Below, piece by piece: positions 7,421 to 16,780 of a stretch of DNA of 64,000 nt. The stretch's first letter is position 1, and the number at the start of each line of letters is the position of its first letter. A program made the position numbers and the translations under genes. Source of the stretch: Cytobacillus firmus (GTDB lineage Bacteria; Bacillota; Bacilli; Bacillales; Cytobacillaceae); NCBI RefSeq assembly GCF_023715565.1, contig NZ_JAMBOJ010000020.1:1-64000 (forward strand), in the 5' to 3' direction. The notes beneath the pieces are model-generated. The model had not been told where the DNA came from. It did no database searches and saw nothing but the letters and a program-made list of their open reading frames with translations.

Positions 7421-8566
7421 ATGGCTCTGCCGAAACCTCATGGAGGAAAATTAATTCAAAACTATAATCCTAATTATGATCTGACAGGAATTGAAAAAGA
7501 AATTTTAATAGACGCCATCGCATTGAGTGATCTGGAACTTATCGGTGTTGGCTTATTCAGTCCTCTTACAGGTTTCATCGGAAAAGCAGACTATGAATCT
7601 GTAGTTGAAAAAATGAGACTTGCAGATGGAACGGTTTGGTCCATTCCGGTTACACTTCCGGTATCAGTGGAAAAAGCCAATGAGCTTGCAGCCGGTGAAA
7701 AATTCAAGCTGGTTCACGAAGATGAAATATACGGAGTCATCGATGTATCAGAGTGGTATGAGCCCGACCTGGGTAAAGAGGCACGTGAAGTCTACAAAAC
7801 GGAGGAACTTGCACATCCAGGCGTAAAAAGGCTTTTTGAACGCGGTCCGGTTTATGTTGCCGGTGAGGTAACCCTGATTAAAAAACCTAGTAAAGGTGTC
7901 GCAGAAGATGTTTGGTTTGAGCCCAAAGATACACGTGCACTTTTTGAAGAAAAAGGCTGGAAAACGGTTGTTGGCTTCCAGACAAGAAACCCTGTGCACC
8001 GGGCACACGAGTACATTCAGAAAGCAGCTTTGGAAACAGTGGATGGATTGTTTTTGAATCCGCTAGTGGGTGAAACAAAGTCAGATGACATCCCTGCAGA
8101 CGTCCGACTTAGAAGCTATCGAGTTCTACTTGAAAATTACTACCCAAAAGAGCGCACACAGCTTGCTGTTTATCCAGCAGCTATGAGATATGCGGGACCG
8201 CGTGAAGCGATCTTCCATGCCATTGCAAGGAAAAACTTTGGCTGCACTCACTTCATCGTCGGAAGAGATCATGCCGGTGTCGGCAATTATTATGGCACAT
8301 ACGATGCACAGCATATTTTCAGCAACTTTACAGAAGAAGAGCTTGGCATCAAGCCGCTGTTCTTTGAGCACAGCTTTTACTGCAATAAGTGCGAAGGCAT
8401 GGCATCTGATAAAACCTGCCCTCACAGCAAGGAAGACCGCGTCATCCTATCCGGCACTAAAGTAAGGGAAATGCTCCGCAACGGGGAGCTGCCGCCTTCC
8501 ACCTTCAGCCGCAAAGAGGTTGTCGAAGTGTTAATTGAAGGCATGAGAGAAAAAGAAACGGTATAA
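7421..8566 (+). CDS. sat: Sulfate adenylyltransferase (ATP sulfurylase)
   Basis: Forms APS and pyrophosphate from ATP and sulfate, the first step of assimilation. The 381-aa protein carries [12 protein letters not shown] near residue 187 (nucleotide and sulfate binding) and GRDHAGVG near 285, the family signatures. A CNKC/CPH cysteine-histidine set near 340-350 may bind zinc, as in related enzymes. Length matches the single-domain bacterial type. It is 26 bp after cysP and 12 bp before cysC, in one operon. Confidence 0.95.
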   Translation: MALPKPHGGKLIQNYNPNYDLTGIEKEILIDAIALSDLELIGVGLFSPLTGFIGKADYESVVEKMRLADGTVWSIPVTLPVSVEKANELAAGEKFKLVHEDEIYGVIDVSEWYEPDLGKEAREVYKTEELAHPGVKRLFERGPVYVAGEVTLIKKPSKGVAEDVWFEPKDTRALFEEKGWKTVVGFQTRNPVHRAHEYIQKAALETVDGLFLNPLVGETKSDDIPADVRLRSYRVLLENYYPKERTQLAVYPAAMRYAGPREAIFHAIARKNFGCTHFIVGRDHAGVGNYYGTYDAQHIFSNFTEEELGIKPLFFEHSFYCNKCEGMASDKTCPHSKEDRVILSGTKVREMLRNGELPPSTFSRKEVVEVLIEGMREKETV

Positions 8567-8578
8567 GGGGCGGTTAAA

Positions 8579-9178
8579 ATGACGAAAGCAACGAACATCA
8601 CCTGGCATGATGCCGCGATTACAAAAGAAGACAGACGGGCACAGAACGGTCATGGAAGTGTGGTCCTCTGGTTCACCGGCCTTTCAGGATCAGGCAAATC
8701 AACGATTGCAAATGCTGTATCCCATGAGCTTTTCCGCCAGGGCATCAATGAATATGTCCTCGACGGCGACAATGTGAGACACGGCTTAAATAAAGACCTT
8801 GGCTTTTCAGAGGTCGACAGAAATGAAAATATCAGGCGCATTGGGGAAGTCGCGAAGCTGTTTGTGGACAGCGGCAAGATCGTCACAACTGCCTTTATCT
8901 CTCCATTCCGTTCGGACAGAGAAACAGTCAGGGCGCTTTTTGAAGAAGGGGAATTTATCGAAGTCTTCATCGACTGTCCTCTCGAAGAATGCGAACGCCG
9001 GGATCCAAAACAGTTATATGCCAAGGCAAGACGAGGGGAGATTAAGGACTTTACAGGAATTGATTCTCCTTATGAAGCACCAGAACAGCCTGAAATTACA
9101 GTCCGATCTGACCAGTACACAGTAGAAGAAGCAGTCGGGCAGATATTAACACATTTGCGAAGAAAAAATATTTTATAA
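8579..9178 (+). CDS. cysC: Adenylyl-sulfate kinase
   Basis: Phosphorylates APS to PAPS using ATP. The 199-aa protein has the Walker A motif GLSGSGKST near residue 33, the [10 protein letters not shown] substrate loop near 63, and FISPFRSDR near 106, all typical of CysC. It ends the first transcription unit and is followed by two hairpins, one a clear terminator. Ribosome site GGGGCGG precedes ATG 8579. Confidence 0.95.
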   Translation: MTKATNITWHDAAITKEDRRAQNGHGSVVLWFTGLSGSGKSTIANAVSHELFRQGINEYVLDGDNVRHGLNKDLGFSEVDRNENIRRIGEVAKLFVDSGKIVTTAFISPFRSDRETVRALFEEGEFIEVFIDCPLEECERRDPKQLYAKARRGEIKDFTGIDSPYEAPEQPEITVRSDQYTVEEAVGQILTHLRRKNIL

Positions 9179-9235
9179 AGTGAAACTTCAATCAATCGGT
9201 GTTTTTCCTGTTGATTGACAGTGCGATAAAAACCG

Positions 9236-9264
9236 GGAGTCTCTTTCTATAGGAGACTCCTTTT
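9236..9264 (+). terminator. Rho-independent terminator after cysC
   Basis: GGAGTCTC pairs with GAGACTCC, followed by TTTTC. A second hairpin, CAATCAA/TTGATTG, precedes it at 9190-9218. Confidence 0.8.
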
Positions 9265-9383
9265 CTGAAAAAATAATTCCTACTATTTCACCCCGAAAAA
9301 TGGTATTATAGAAAACATCAGATTATCAGCTTAGGAAAAGCGTTAAAGTGCATATATTATAAGACATTACAGAAAGGGCGGGC

Positions 9384-10166
9384 ATGAGAATGACAGGAAA
9401 AGTGTATTTGGTAGGTGCCGGACCGGGAGACCCGGACCTGATGACTGTTAAAGGAATGCGATGCCTTCAGGAGGCAGATGTTGTTCTGTATGATCGCCTC
9501 GTAAATCGTGAACTATTAAACTATGCGAAAAAAGAAGCCCAGCTCGTATATTGCGGCAAGCTTCCCAATCATCACATCATGAAGCAGGAAACGATCAATC
9601 ATCTTCTTGTCAAATATGCCAAAAAGGGGCTGCAGGTTTGCCGGCTAAAAGGCGGAGATCCGTTTGTTTTCGGCAGGGGCGGGGAAGAGGCAGAAGAATG
9701 TGCCAATCATGATGTGCCATTTGAAATTGTGCCTGGCGTCACTGCAGGAATTGCTGCATCTGCTTATGCAGGGATACCGGTCACACACCGAACCTTAAGC
9801 AAAAGTTTCGCTTTTGTCACAGGTCATCAGGCCGGAAACGAGGAGGCCGAGCACCAGTGGGCCCATCTGGCTCATGCTGTAGATACGATTTGCGTATATA
9901 TGGGAGTTTCCCATTTGCCTAATATTGTAGAAAATCTTATTCAAAACGGGAAATCACCTCAGACGCCAATAGCCCTCGTGCATTGGGGAACTCTTTCAGA
10001 TCAGAGGACCGTTACAGGCACCCTTGCTACGATTGAGAACAAAGTGAAAGAATCAAACATCACGAATCCAAGCATGATTGTCATTGGAGATGTTGTCGCC
10101 ATGCACCATAAGATCAATTGGTTTGAAGAGGAAATTGTGCCGCATCTGCCTGCTGTCCAAGGATAG
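9384..10166 (+). CDS. sumT: Uroporphyrinogen-III C-methyltransferase
   Basis: Methylates uroporphyrinogen III twice with SAM to make precorrin-2 for siroheme, the cofactor of sulfite and nitrite reductases. The 260-aa protein has VYLVGAGPGDPDLMT at its N-terminus, the GGDPFVFGRGGEE loop near residue 91 and VPGVTAG near 117, all SAM-binding signatures. It equals B. subtilis ylnD by position. It starts a siroheme unit sumT-sirB-sirC behind the cysC terminator. An ATG at 9390 is an alternative start, since AAAGGGCGGG precedes both. Confidence 0.95.
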   Translation: MRMTGKVYLVGAGPGDPDLMTVKGMRCLQEADVVLYDRLVNRELLNYAKKEAQLVYCGKLPNHHIMKQETINHLLVKYAKKGLQVCRLKGGDPFVFGRGGEEAEECANHDVPFEIVPGVTAGIAASAYAGIPVTHRTLSKSFAFVTGHQAGNEEAEHQWAHLAHAVDTICVYMGVSHLPNIVENLIQNGKSPQTPIALVHWGTLSDQRTVTGTLATIENKVKESNITNPSMIVIGDVVAMHHKINWFEEEIVPHLPAVQG

Positions 10167-10197
10167 GCTTTGGTTTGATAGAAGAGGAGGGAGCCAT

Positions 10198-10950
10198 ATG
10201 AAAGCAGTCCTATACATCGGTCATGGCACACGTTCAAAAAAAGGGGCTGCCCAAGCCAGCCTTTTTATCGGGAGTGTTATGAAAAAAGTCAACGCACCTA
10301 TACAAAAGCTCTGTTTCCTTGAATTAACAGAACCGGACATCAAGTCAGGCTTTGATTATTGTGTCCGGGAAGGAGCCACAGAAATTACCGTTGTGCCATT
10401 ATTTTTACTTGCAGCCGGGCATATCAATGAGGATATTCCTGAAGCACTTGCCCCGCTTATCAAAAATAATCCCGGCATCACTGTAAAAATGGCAGATCCA
10501 TTCGGCGTACAGAACAGTATTCTTGATGCCATTTCTGAGCTGGTTACAGCAGAAGCCCGGCCAATCAGCATGGATGATTCTATTTTAATCGTAGGAAGAG
10601 GCAGCAGTGACCCTTCTATCCTCAAAGCTTTTGAATCTATTAAAAAGGGTATCAGTCAGCGCCTTGGCGTGAAAAACGTGCAGGTCTGCTATTTGGCGGC
10701 AGCTGCCCCGCCTTTTAAGAAGGGGCTAGATTCCATATGCCAGCAGGCAAGCGGCAATGTAATTGTTATCCCTTATTTATTATTTTCAGGCCTTCTGTTA
10801 AGTGAGGTCACAAGAGAGGTAAATAAGAAAGGCAAAGCAGGCTGGTCCATGATTTTGACTGATACATTAGGAAAACATGAGGTAATACAAAATCTGGTCG
10901 CTGAAAAAGCGAATGGAGAGGTGAAAGTAAATGCAGCCGTTATTCATTGA
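10198..10950 (+). CDS. sirB: Sirohydrochlorin ferrochelatase (CbiX family)
   Basis: Inserts iron into sirohydrochlorin, the last step of siroheme synthesis. About 250 aa in two similar CbiX halves: the first starts VLYIGHGTRSKKG with the metal-binding histidine and contains PLFLLAAGHINEDI with a second histidine; the second contains ILIVGRGSSDP. The frame is open from 10078, inside sumT, but AGGAGGG at 10184-10190 sets the start at ATG 10198. It overlaps sirC by 20 bp, which suggests coupled translation. Corresponds to B. subtilis ylnE. Confidence 0.9.
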   Translation: MKAVLYIGHGTRSKKGAAQASLFIGSVMKKVNAPIQKLCFLELTEPDIKSGFDYCVREGATEITVVPLFLLAAGHINEDIPEALAPLIKNNPGITVKMADPFGVQNSILDAISELVTAEARPISMDDSILIVGRGSSDPSILKAFESIKKGISQRLGVKNVQVCYLAAAAPPFKKGLDSICQQASGNVIVIPYLLFSGLLLSEVTREVNKKGKAGWSMILTDTLGKHEVIQNLVAEKANGEVKVNAAVIH

Positions 10951-11539
10951 TTTAACAGGCAAAAAAGTCGTCATTGCCGGCGGCGGCAGAATTGCATTTC
11001 GAAAAGCGAGAACACTTGAAGCTGAATGTGCTCAGATCACATTTGTTTCTCTTGATTTTTCAGAAGACCTAATCCGTTTAGCTCAAGAAAAAGGATATGA
11101 ACTCATTCAGCGAAAAGCGAAGCCTGCAGATTTTAAGGATGCTTTTTTATCCATACTGGCCACAAATGACCGTGAAGCTAACCATGCTTTGACTCAATCG
11201 CTGGATTCAGGACAGCTTGTCTGTGTTGTCGATGAAGCTGGTGAAGGGAATGTGGTTTTTCCGGCAGCTGTAAGGCGCGGTCCGCTGCAGATTGCCATCA
11301 CCTCTAATGGTGCGAGTCCAAAGCTGACCCGGATGCTAAAAAAACAGCTTGATGAACAATTTGATGAAAGCTGGACCGCTTATTCAGAATTTCTGGGAAA
11401 ATGCCGCGATTATATTAAAAAGCTCTCTATTCCATCTTCAGAAAAAAACAGCCTGCTTGCCGAACTTTTAGATGACCGTTATCGCCTTTCAGAGGATGAG
11501 AGAGACCACAAATGGTCATATCTGCAATCCTTATCATAA
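10931..11539 (+). CDS. sirC: Precorrin-2 dehydrogenase
   Basis: NAD-dependent oxidation of precorrin-2 to sirohydrochlorin. The 202-aa protein has the Rossmann motif VVIAGGGRIAFRKA near residue 13, FPAAVRRGPLQIAITSNGASP in the middle, and a short helical C-terminal dimerisation domain. Length fits the stand-alone Bacillus type (ylnF) and not the long CysG fusion. It is the last gene of the siroheme unit, with a terminator right after its stop. Confidence 0.9.
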   Translation: MQPLFIDLTGKKVVIAGGGRIAFRKARTLEAECAQITFVSLDFSEDLIRLAQEKGYELIQRKAKPADFKDAFLSILATNDREANHALTQSLDSGQLVCVVDEAGEGNVVFPAAVRRGPLQIAITSNGASPKLTRMLKKQLDEQFDESWTAYSEFLGKCRDYIKKLSIPSSEKNSLLAELLDDRYRLSEDERDHKWSYLQSLS

Positions 11540-11540
11540 A

Positions 11541-11572
11541 CAGCCGTGTTATTCACACACGGTTGTTTTTTT
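11541..11572 (+). terminator. Rho-independent terminator after sirC
   Basis: CAGCCGTGT and ACACGGTTG form the stem; a run of seven Ts follows. Confidence 0.85.
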
Positions 11573-11576
11573 GTTT

Positions 11577-11594
11577 ATTGTGCAAATTCACTAT
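11577..11594 (+). promoter_or_regulatory. Candidate CdaR operator upstream of cdaR
   Basis: ATTGTGCAAATTCACTAT is an imperfect palindrome matching most positions of the perfect palindrome at 12735-12752 that lies before the permease gene. Paired sites in front of the regulator and its likely target suggest autoregulation. Confidence 0.45.
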
Positions 11595-11634
11595 GGTACA
11601 TTGTTAGTAATGAATCAGGAAGGCGGCGTGAAAT

Positions 11635-12732
11635 GTGAATTTTTTGTCCTATGAACTCGCTCAGGAAATAGTGGAGCGCACGATGAAAATTCTTAATAAA
11701 AACATTAATGTTATGAATGAGGATGGCATTATTATCGGTTCAGGTGAAAAGGAAAGGATCAATCAGGTTCATGATGGCGCTTTGCTGGTCCTGAAAAAAG
11801 GCGAAAGCGTGGAAATTGATGAGAAAAGTGCTGCTGTACTGAATGGAGCTAAACCCGGGATCAATCTGCCCATCCAGTTTAATAAACAAATTATCGGTGT
11901 AGTCGGCATCACGGGGGAACCAGAGCAAATCCGGAATTATGCCGAACTGGTTAAAATGGCAGCAGAACTTGTTCTGGAACAGTCCTTTTTACTGGAAAGA
12001 ACACAGTGGAAGCAGCGGCTTCAGGGCGAAATTGTAAACCTGCTTATTTCTGAGGAATCCATAAATGAATCCTGGTTAGAGGAAAGGGCCGGTTTTTTGG
12101 GATACGACCTTAAGATCCCACGTACCGCCATTGTACTGAAGCTGCCGGAAGAACTGGGAAACAAGTATCAAAAGCTTATCAATACTATTCATTTTGAGTT
12201 GGGAAACCAGGATTTAACAGGGGTAACGTTCAATGACGAAATTGTAATTTTAAAAGCAGGGGGGCGCTCTGAACTGATTTCTTCTATAAAGAGGATTGCC
12301 AGCCTGTCAAAAAGGAAAGCGGTTATTGGAATTGGGAGCACTTCTGAAAACTCTAACGGATTGAAAACCTCTTTTCGGCATGCACGTCAGCTTGCATTAA
12401 TTGGACCTGATATTCAGCCTGGCGTAGACTATTACAGCTATGATGAATACTGGCTCGAAGCCGAGATATCCACGCTCTCTTTGAAGGAAACTAACACCCT
12501 GTCATTCTATGACCGGCTCATGAAGCAGGACAAAAAAGGGGAATTGGCCCAAACTCTTGATGTTTTCTTAAAAGAAGGCGGGGATCTTGGGAAAATCGCA
12601 GAACGATTATTTGTCCACCGCAACACGCTGAGATACCGCCTGGATAAGATAACCGAATTAACTGGTAAAGACCCGAGGAATGTAAAGATGATGCTTGAAT
12701 TATATGTTGCCAAATTAATTAAAAGGCATTAG
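11635..12732 (+). CDS. cdaR: CdaR family sugar-diacid transcriptional regulator
   Basis: A 365-aa DNA-binding regulator. The N-terminal 135 residues form the sugar-diacid recognition domain, with NVMNEDGIIIGSG and KPGINLPIQF. The middle has a GGDEF-like degenerate region, and the C-terminus has the PucR-type helix-turn-helix RLFVHRNTLRYRLDKI near residue 325. CdaR proteins activate uptake and use of glucarate, galactarate and glycerate. Here it stands directly before a GntP permease and a glycerate kinase, so it probably controls them. The start is GTG 11635, eight bases after AAGGCGG. Confidence 0.85.
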   Translation: MNFLSYELAQEIVERTMKILNKNINVMNEDGIIIGSGEKERINQVHDGALLVLKKGESVEIDEKSAAVLNGAKPGINLPIQFNKQIIGVVGITGEPEQIRNYAELVKMAAELVLEQSFLLERTQWKQRLQGEIVNLLISEESINESWLEERAGFLGYDLKIPRTAIVLKLPEELGNKYQKLINTIHFELGNQDLTGVTFNDEIVILKAGGRSELISSIKRIASLSKRKAVIGIGSTSENSNGLKTSFRHARQLALIGPDIQPGVDYYSYDEYWLEAEISTLSLKETNTLSFYDRLMKQDKKGELAQTLDVFLKEGGDLGKIAERLFVHRNTLRYRLDKITELTGKDPRNVKMMLELYVAKLIKRH

Positions 12733-12734
12733 TG

Positions 12735-12752
12735 ATTGTGCATTTGCACAAT
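12735..12752 (+). promoter_or_regulatory. Perfect 18-bp palindrome, candidate CdaR operator
   Basis: ATTGTGCATTTGCACAAT is a perfect 8-2-8 inverted repeat located just after the cdaR stop and about 105 bp before the permease start. A related imperfect copy precedes cdaR. Confidence 0.5.
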
Positions 12753-12805
12753 AAATATAAAATTCTGACCGTTTATTTTCATCAGCATTCCCAATGATCC
12801 AAACC

Positions 12806-12821
12806 TCGCAAACGCTTACAA
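12806..12821 (+). promoter_or_regulatory. cre-like site (CcpA) upstream of the permease
   Basis: Read on the minus strand, TTGTAAGCGTTTGCGA matches 13 of 15 positions of the catabolite-responsive element. It would place glycerate use under carbon catabolite repression. Confidence 0.5.
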
Positions 12822-12856
12822 TAAATACATAAGCAAACATCACGGGAGGACTCATA

Positions 12857-14131
12857 ATGGATGTAACTGTAAGCGCTTTAGGAGCTGTAACTGCATTAGT
12901 TATTGCCATACTATTAATCTTAAAAAAAGTTCCGCCTGCGTATGGAATGGTCGCAGGTGCTTTAATAGGCGGCTTAGTCGGCGGAGCGGATATCACGAAC
13001 ACGGTTAATTTAATGATGGAAGGTGCCAAGGATATCATACCGGCTGTGCTCAGAATCCTTGCTGCCGGGATATTAGCCGGTGTCCTGATTGAATCAGGCG
13101 CCGCTTCCTCCATTGCCGAAACCATAGTAAAAAAATTCGGAGAAACCCGGGCGCTTCTAGCTTTGGCGGTGGCTACAATGATCCTGACAACAGTCGGTGT
13201 ATTTGTTGATGTAGCCGTCATCACAGTATCACCAATTGCCCTGGCAATTGCCAAAAGAGCGAAACTGTCCAAAACAGCGATTTTACTGGCGATGATTGGC
13301 GGAGGGAAAGCAGGAAACATCATGTCCCCAAATCCCAATGCCATTGCTGCTTCAGATGCTTTTGGGGTTCCCCTTACATCGGTTATGGCCGCTGGAATCA
13401 TCCCGGCTATCTTTGGGCTGGCTGTCACCTATGTCCTTGCTAAAAAATTGGTGAATAAAGGTTCTGCAATTTCAGATGGTGAAGTTGAAGTGGACGGCCA
13501 TACAAAGCTGCCAATATTTTTTAGAGCGATGATTGCGCCGCTAGTCACCATTATATTATTGGCGCTTCGTCCACTATTTGAAATTAATATTGATCCAATG
13601 GTAGCACTTCCAGTTGGGGGAATCATCGGGGCGATTGCGATGAATAAGACGAGGAAAATTAATGAATACGCTATATCCGGCTTAAATAAAATGTCAGGTG
13701 TCGCCATTATGCTTCTAGGGACAGGGACCCTCGCTGGAATCATCGCAAACTCAAGCTTAAAAGATGTAATTATTAATGCATTAACATCCTCAGGTCTACC
13801 AGCATATCTGCTGGCGCCGGTTTCAGGTATTTTCATGTCTGCTGCAACAGCATCCACAACAGCCGGGACCGCCGTCGCAAGCGGGGTCTTCGGCAGCACG
13901 ATACTTGGATTGGGCATCTCAGCTTTGGCTGGTGCCGCCATGATACACGCAGGGGCAACCGTACTCGACCATCTGCCGCACGGAAGCTTTTTCCATGCGA
14001 CCGCAGGAAGTGTGAATATGGATATGAAAGAACGCTTAAAGCTAATGCCATATGAGTCGCTTATTGGTCTCACACTTGCTGTAATTTCAACTTTGATATT
14101 TGGGGTTTTTCAGATATTGGCTAATACATGA
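12857..14131 (+). CDS. GntP family permease, probably for glycerate
   Basis: A 424-aa polytopic membrane transporter with about 12 hydrophobic segments. Family features include GGADITNTVNLMMEGAK near the N-terminus, VFVDVAVITVSPIA near residue 115, GGGKAGNIMSPNPNA near 152 and the C-terminal HAGATVLDHLPHGSFFHATAG block. GntP transporters take up gluconate, glycerate and related hydroxy acids by proton symport. Glycerate is inferred from the glycerate kinase downstream and the CdaR gene upstream. The start follows a GGGAGGA ribosome site. Confidence 0.85.
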   Translation: MDVTVSALGAVTALVIAILLILKKVPPAYGMVAGALIGGLVGGADITNTVNLMMEGAKDIIPAVLRILAAGILAGVLIESGAASSIAETIVKKFGETRALLALAVATMILTTVGVFVDVAVITVSPIALAIAKRAKLSKTAILLAMIGGGKAGNIMSPNPNAIAASDAFGVPLTSVMAAGIIPAIFGLAVTYVLAKKLVNKGSAISDGEVEVDGHTKLPIFFRAMIAPLVTIILLALRPLFEINIDPMVALPVGGIIGAIAMNKTRKINEYAISGLNKMSGVAIMLLGTGTLAGIIANSSLKDVIINALTSSGLPAYLLAPVSGIFMSAATASTTAGTAVASGVFGSTILGLGISALAGAAMIHAGATVLDHLPHGSFFHATAGSVNMDMKERLKLMPYESLIGLTLAVISTLIFGVFQILANT

Positions 14132-14138
14132 TAGATAG

Positions 14139-14176
14139 GGTGATGTCTGGCAAAAACGGATTTATCAGACATCGCC
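14139..14176. other. Hairpin between permease and glycerate kinase genes
   Basis: GGTGATGTCTG and CAGACATCGCC form an 11-pair stem with a 16-nt loop and no T run. It may stabilise or process the permease mRNA. The rest of the 268-bp gap shows no gene. Confidence 0.45.
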
Positions 14177-14399
14177 TGAATGCCCCTAATCAGACCATGT
14201 GTAATTAAGCTGGGTAACGGAAAGATAGACACCTATCTCTGATTGGGCGAAAGAGAAAACAACCTGCGTTTAAATACCAGATAGATACCTCTTATTGAGG
14301 AAAAAGCCAAAATAACCAGCGTCAAAGTCAATAAGACACCACTCATTCAAAGAATGAATTACAAATCACCATAAAAACAAATTAGGGGAGAGGTCAAGC

Positions 14400-15542
14400 A
14401 TGAAAATCGTCATCGCGCCAGATTCATTTAAAGAGAGTTTATCGGCACTTGAGGCAGCGAACGCCATTGAGCGAGGGGTTAAATCGATATTCCCTAATGC
14501 AAAATATAAAAGAATGCCGATGGCTGACGGAGGCGAGGGAACGGTCCAATCGCTGGTAGACGCCACAAACGGAAGAGTGATTGAGCGTACTGTTACGGGT
14601 CCGCTTGGAGAACCGGTACAGGCTTTCTTCGGCCTGATGGGGGATGGAAAGACAGCTGTCATTGAGATGGCCGCTGCATCCGGCCTGCATCTTGTCCCGC
14701 CAGAAAAACGGAACCCGTTACACACATCAACGAGGGGAACAGGTGAATTAATCGCTGCAGCAATGGATACAGGAGTCAAGCATATCATTATTGGAATTGG
14801 CGGAAGTGCCACAAATGATGCCGGAGCTGGGATGATTCAGGCATTAGGGGGAAAGCTTCTTGACAAAACTGGCACCGAAATCGGCCCGGGCGGTGGATCA
14901 CTTGCTGAGCTTTCATCCATCGACATGTCAAATCTCGATTCAAGGCTTCGCGGCGTTCATATTGAAGTGGCCTGTGACGTTGATAACCCATTAACTGGTC
15001 CAAGAGGTGCCTCCGCTATCTTTGGTCCGCAAAAAGGGGCCACCCCTGAGATGGTAGGACTGCTGGATCGGAATCTGAGCCATTTTGCAGATGTGGTTGA
15101 ACACGAACTTGGCAAAGCGTTCCGTGAAATTGAGGGGGCAGGCGCTGCCGGAGGGATCGGCGGAAGTCTGCTGGCATTCTTGAATGCTGATTTAAAAAGA
15201 GGAATTGATATCGTCCTTGAAGCGGTTAACTTTGAGGATGAAGTAAAAGATGCCGATCTTGTCATAACTGGCGAAGGAAGAATTGACAGCCAGACGATTT
15301 TTGGGAAAACGCCGATTGGGGTGGCAAAAGTGGCCAAGAAACATGGAATACCTGTCATGGGTCTTGCAGGTTCCTTATCAGACGACAGCCATATCGTGCA
15401 TGAACATGGAATCGATGCACTTTTCAGTATTGTTCCAGGCGTTATTTCGCTGCCGGATGCCTTTAAGGAAGCAGAAGTGTATATGGAGAGAACAGCGAGG
15501 AACGTAGCTGCCATTATAAGAATGAATAAGAATATGAAATGA
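14400..15542 (+). CDS. glxK: Glycerate kinase type 1
   Basis: Phosphorylates glycerate with ATP, feeding it into glycolysis. The 380-aa protein starts with MKIVIAPDSFKESLSA, carries ADGGEGTV near residue 42, GIGGSATNDAGAGMIQALG near 133 and ITGEGRIDSQTIFGK near 290, all hallmarks of the GlxK/GarK family, and has the normal length. GGGGAGAGG precedes the ATG. It is the metabolic end of the CdaR/permease module. Confidence 0.95.
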   Translation: MKIVIAPDSFKESLSALEAANAIERGVKSIFPNAKYKRMPMADGGEGTVQSLVDATNGRVIERTVTGPLGEPVQAFFGLMGDGKTAVIEMAAASGLHLVPPEKRNPLHTSTRGTGELIAAAMDTGVKHIIIGIGGSATNDAGAGMIQALGGKLLDKTGTEIGPGGGSLAELSSIDMSNLDSRLRGVHIEVACDVDNPLTGPRGASAIFGPQKGATPEMVGLLDRNLSHFADVVEHELGKAFREIEGAGAAGGIGGSLLAFLNADLKRGIDIVLEAVNFEDEVKDADLVITGEGRIDSQTIFGKTPIGVAKVAKKHGIPVMGLAGSLSDDSHIVHEHGIDALFSIVPGVISLPDAFKEAEVYMERTARNVAAIIRMNKNMK

Positions 15543-15571
15543 GAAGCTGGTGAATGCAGCTTCTTTTTTTA
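15543..15571 (+). terminator. Rho-independent terminator after glycerate kinase
   Basis: GAAGCTG and CAGCTTC enclose a 7-nt loop and are followed by seven Ts. Confidence 0.85.
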
Positions 15572-15610
15572 GTATATTATAATTATATTATGTAAACAAT
15601 TCAATCTAAA

Positions 15611-15633
15611 CAAAAAAGGACTGCAAGCAGCCC
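15611..15633 (-). terminator. Terminator of the DUF1646 gene
   Basis: On the minus strand AGGGCTGC pairs with GCAGTCCT across a two-base loop, followed by six Ts. It sits directly after the stop of the minus-strand gene. Confidence 0.6.
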
Positions 15634-15636
15634 TCA

Positions 15637-16659
15637 TCAATTACCAGTAAATATAATAAACAAAAAATATCCCATCATAGTGACCAGACCAAATGGAACC
15701 CCGAATACTGCCCATTCTTTACTCGTAATCTGCAGTTTCCCAGCAGCAATGATATTGGGAATATTCCCGGGGATCAGCATTCCGCCGCTGATCAGGAGAC
15801 CAAGGAGAATCGATTCCACCGTAAAATGATCCATCGATGGACTGATTTCAGCAGCGGCAAGCGTTGCGTTGTCCAGTACAGCTGAAATCATATTAATCCA
15901 ATAGAGCAGAAGTGGATTCATACCGATTAGAAAGTGGTTGATCAGCGGTTCAAAACCGGCACCAAGCATTGTAAGACCCATGACAAAGAAATAAATCTTC
16001 AAAGCTCTGACAACAATTTCTTCATAGCTTTCACTGGCGGGCTTCTTGCTAAAGGACACTTTACCAGAACCAGGCGGCTTCACTGCTAATGCTCCCATTA
16101 CTCCGAAAAATATGAGAGCAATCAGGATTTGCGGTCCCACTAATTCAATTAAAAAGAAAAAGTCTTCCTTCATTTTACTGATGGCAATGGTGGAAAGAGG
16201 TTCGCCAATTGGCGTCAATGCAGCGCCAAGGCCAATCGAAAAGCAGGCGAGTATCGTCAGCCTTACTTCAGATCCCCTGTCCAGCTTTAGGGCACTGATA
16301 ATTAGCACAAGCACTAATGCAGCGATAATCGCAGTAATGACACTTGAAATCAATCCAAGTAAAATGACAATCATAGCTGCAAACATTCGAAAAGGCATGC
16401 GCCTGCTTACTGAAAGGATGCTTTTTTCCAGATTTGACTGAAACCATTTAAACAAGAGGCCCGCAATGAACACCGCAAGCGTAATTTTCACTGGCTCCTT
16501 TGCCGCTTGTACAAAAAGAGAGCTGTTCAGAACTCCGCTTGCAAGTGCTGCTGAAAGCCCCATTACAAATAAAAACATCTCCAGATTTTTTTCGACAAAC
16601 TCAGAAAGAAAAGGCATGACAAGAACAATAATGAAAATAACCACTAATAAATAAATCAT
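15637..16659 (-). CDS. DUF1646 family membrane protein, putative cation transporter
   Basis: A 340-aa membrane protein with nine to ten hydrophobic segments. The motif GLGAALTPIGEPLSTIAISK near residue 155 and MISAVLDNATLAAAEISPS near 262 resemble the ArsB/NhaD-like ion transporter superfamily, in which TPIGEP and LDN hairpins lie at the transport site. DUF1646 proteins are annotated as putative cation antiporters without biochemical proof. It is monocistronic with its own terminator. Substrate unknown. Confidence 0.75.
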   Translation of the reverse strand: MIYLLVVIFIIVLVMPFLSEFVEKNLEMFLFVMGLSAALASGVLNSSLFVQAAKEPVKITLAVFIAGLLFKWFQSNLEKSILSVSRRMPFRMFAAMIVILLGLISSVITAIIAALVLVLIISALKLDRGSEVRLTILACFSIGLGAALTPIGEPLSTIAISKMKEDFFFLIELVGPQILIALIFFGVMGALAVKPPGSGKVSFSKKPASESYEEIVVRALKIYFFVMGLTMLGAGFEPLINHFLIGMNPLLLYWINMISAVLDNATLAAAEISPSMDHFTVESILLGLLISGGMLIPGNIPNIIAAGKLQITSKEWAVFGVPFGLVTMMGYFLFIIFTGN

Positions 16660-16743
16660 GAATCCTTCTCCATTAGGTTATTTTCCATGCTTATACACAA
16701 GGAATATTACATGCATATGCGTTTCCTTGGACAAACTTTCCAT

Positions 16744-16775
16744 AAAAAATCCCTGCTATGAGACCCGCAGGGATA
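16744..16775 (-). terminator. Terminator of the 54-aa gene
   Basis: On the minus strand ATCCCTGC and GCAGGGAT flank a 9-nt loop and are followed by six Ts, six bases after the stop of the small gene. Confidence 0.85.
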
Positions 16776-16780
16776 ATCTA

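Noticed and set aside
12715-14073. Two long minus-strand frames opposite the GntP permease
   Set aside because: Long antisense frames are expected opposite GC-richer membrane protein genes; no starts or signals support them.
14957-15514. 185-aa minus-strand frame opposite glycerate kinase
   Set aside because: Shadow of a well-supported gene with all family motifs.
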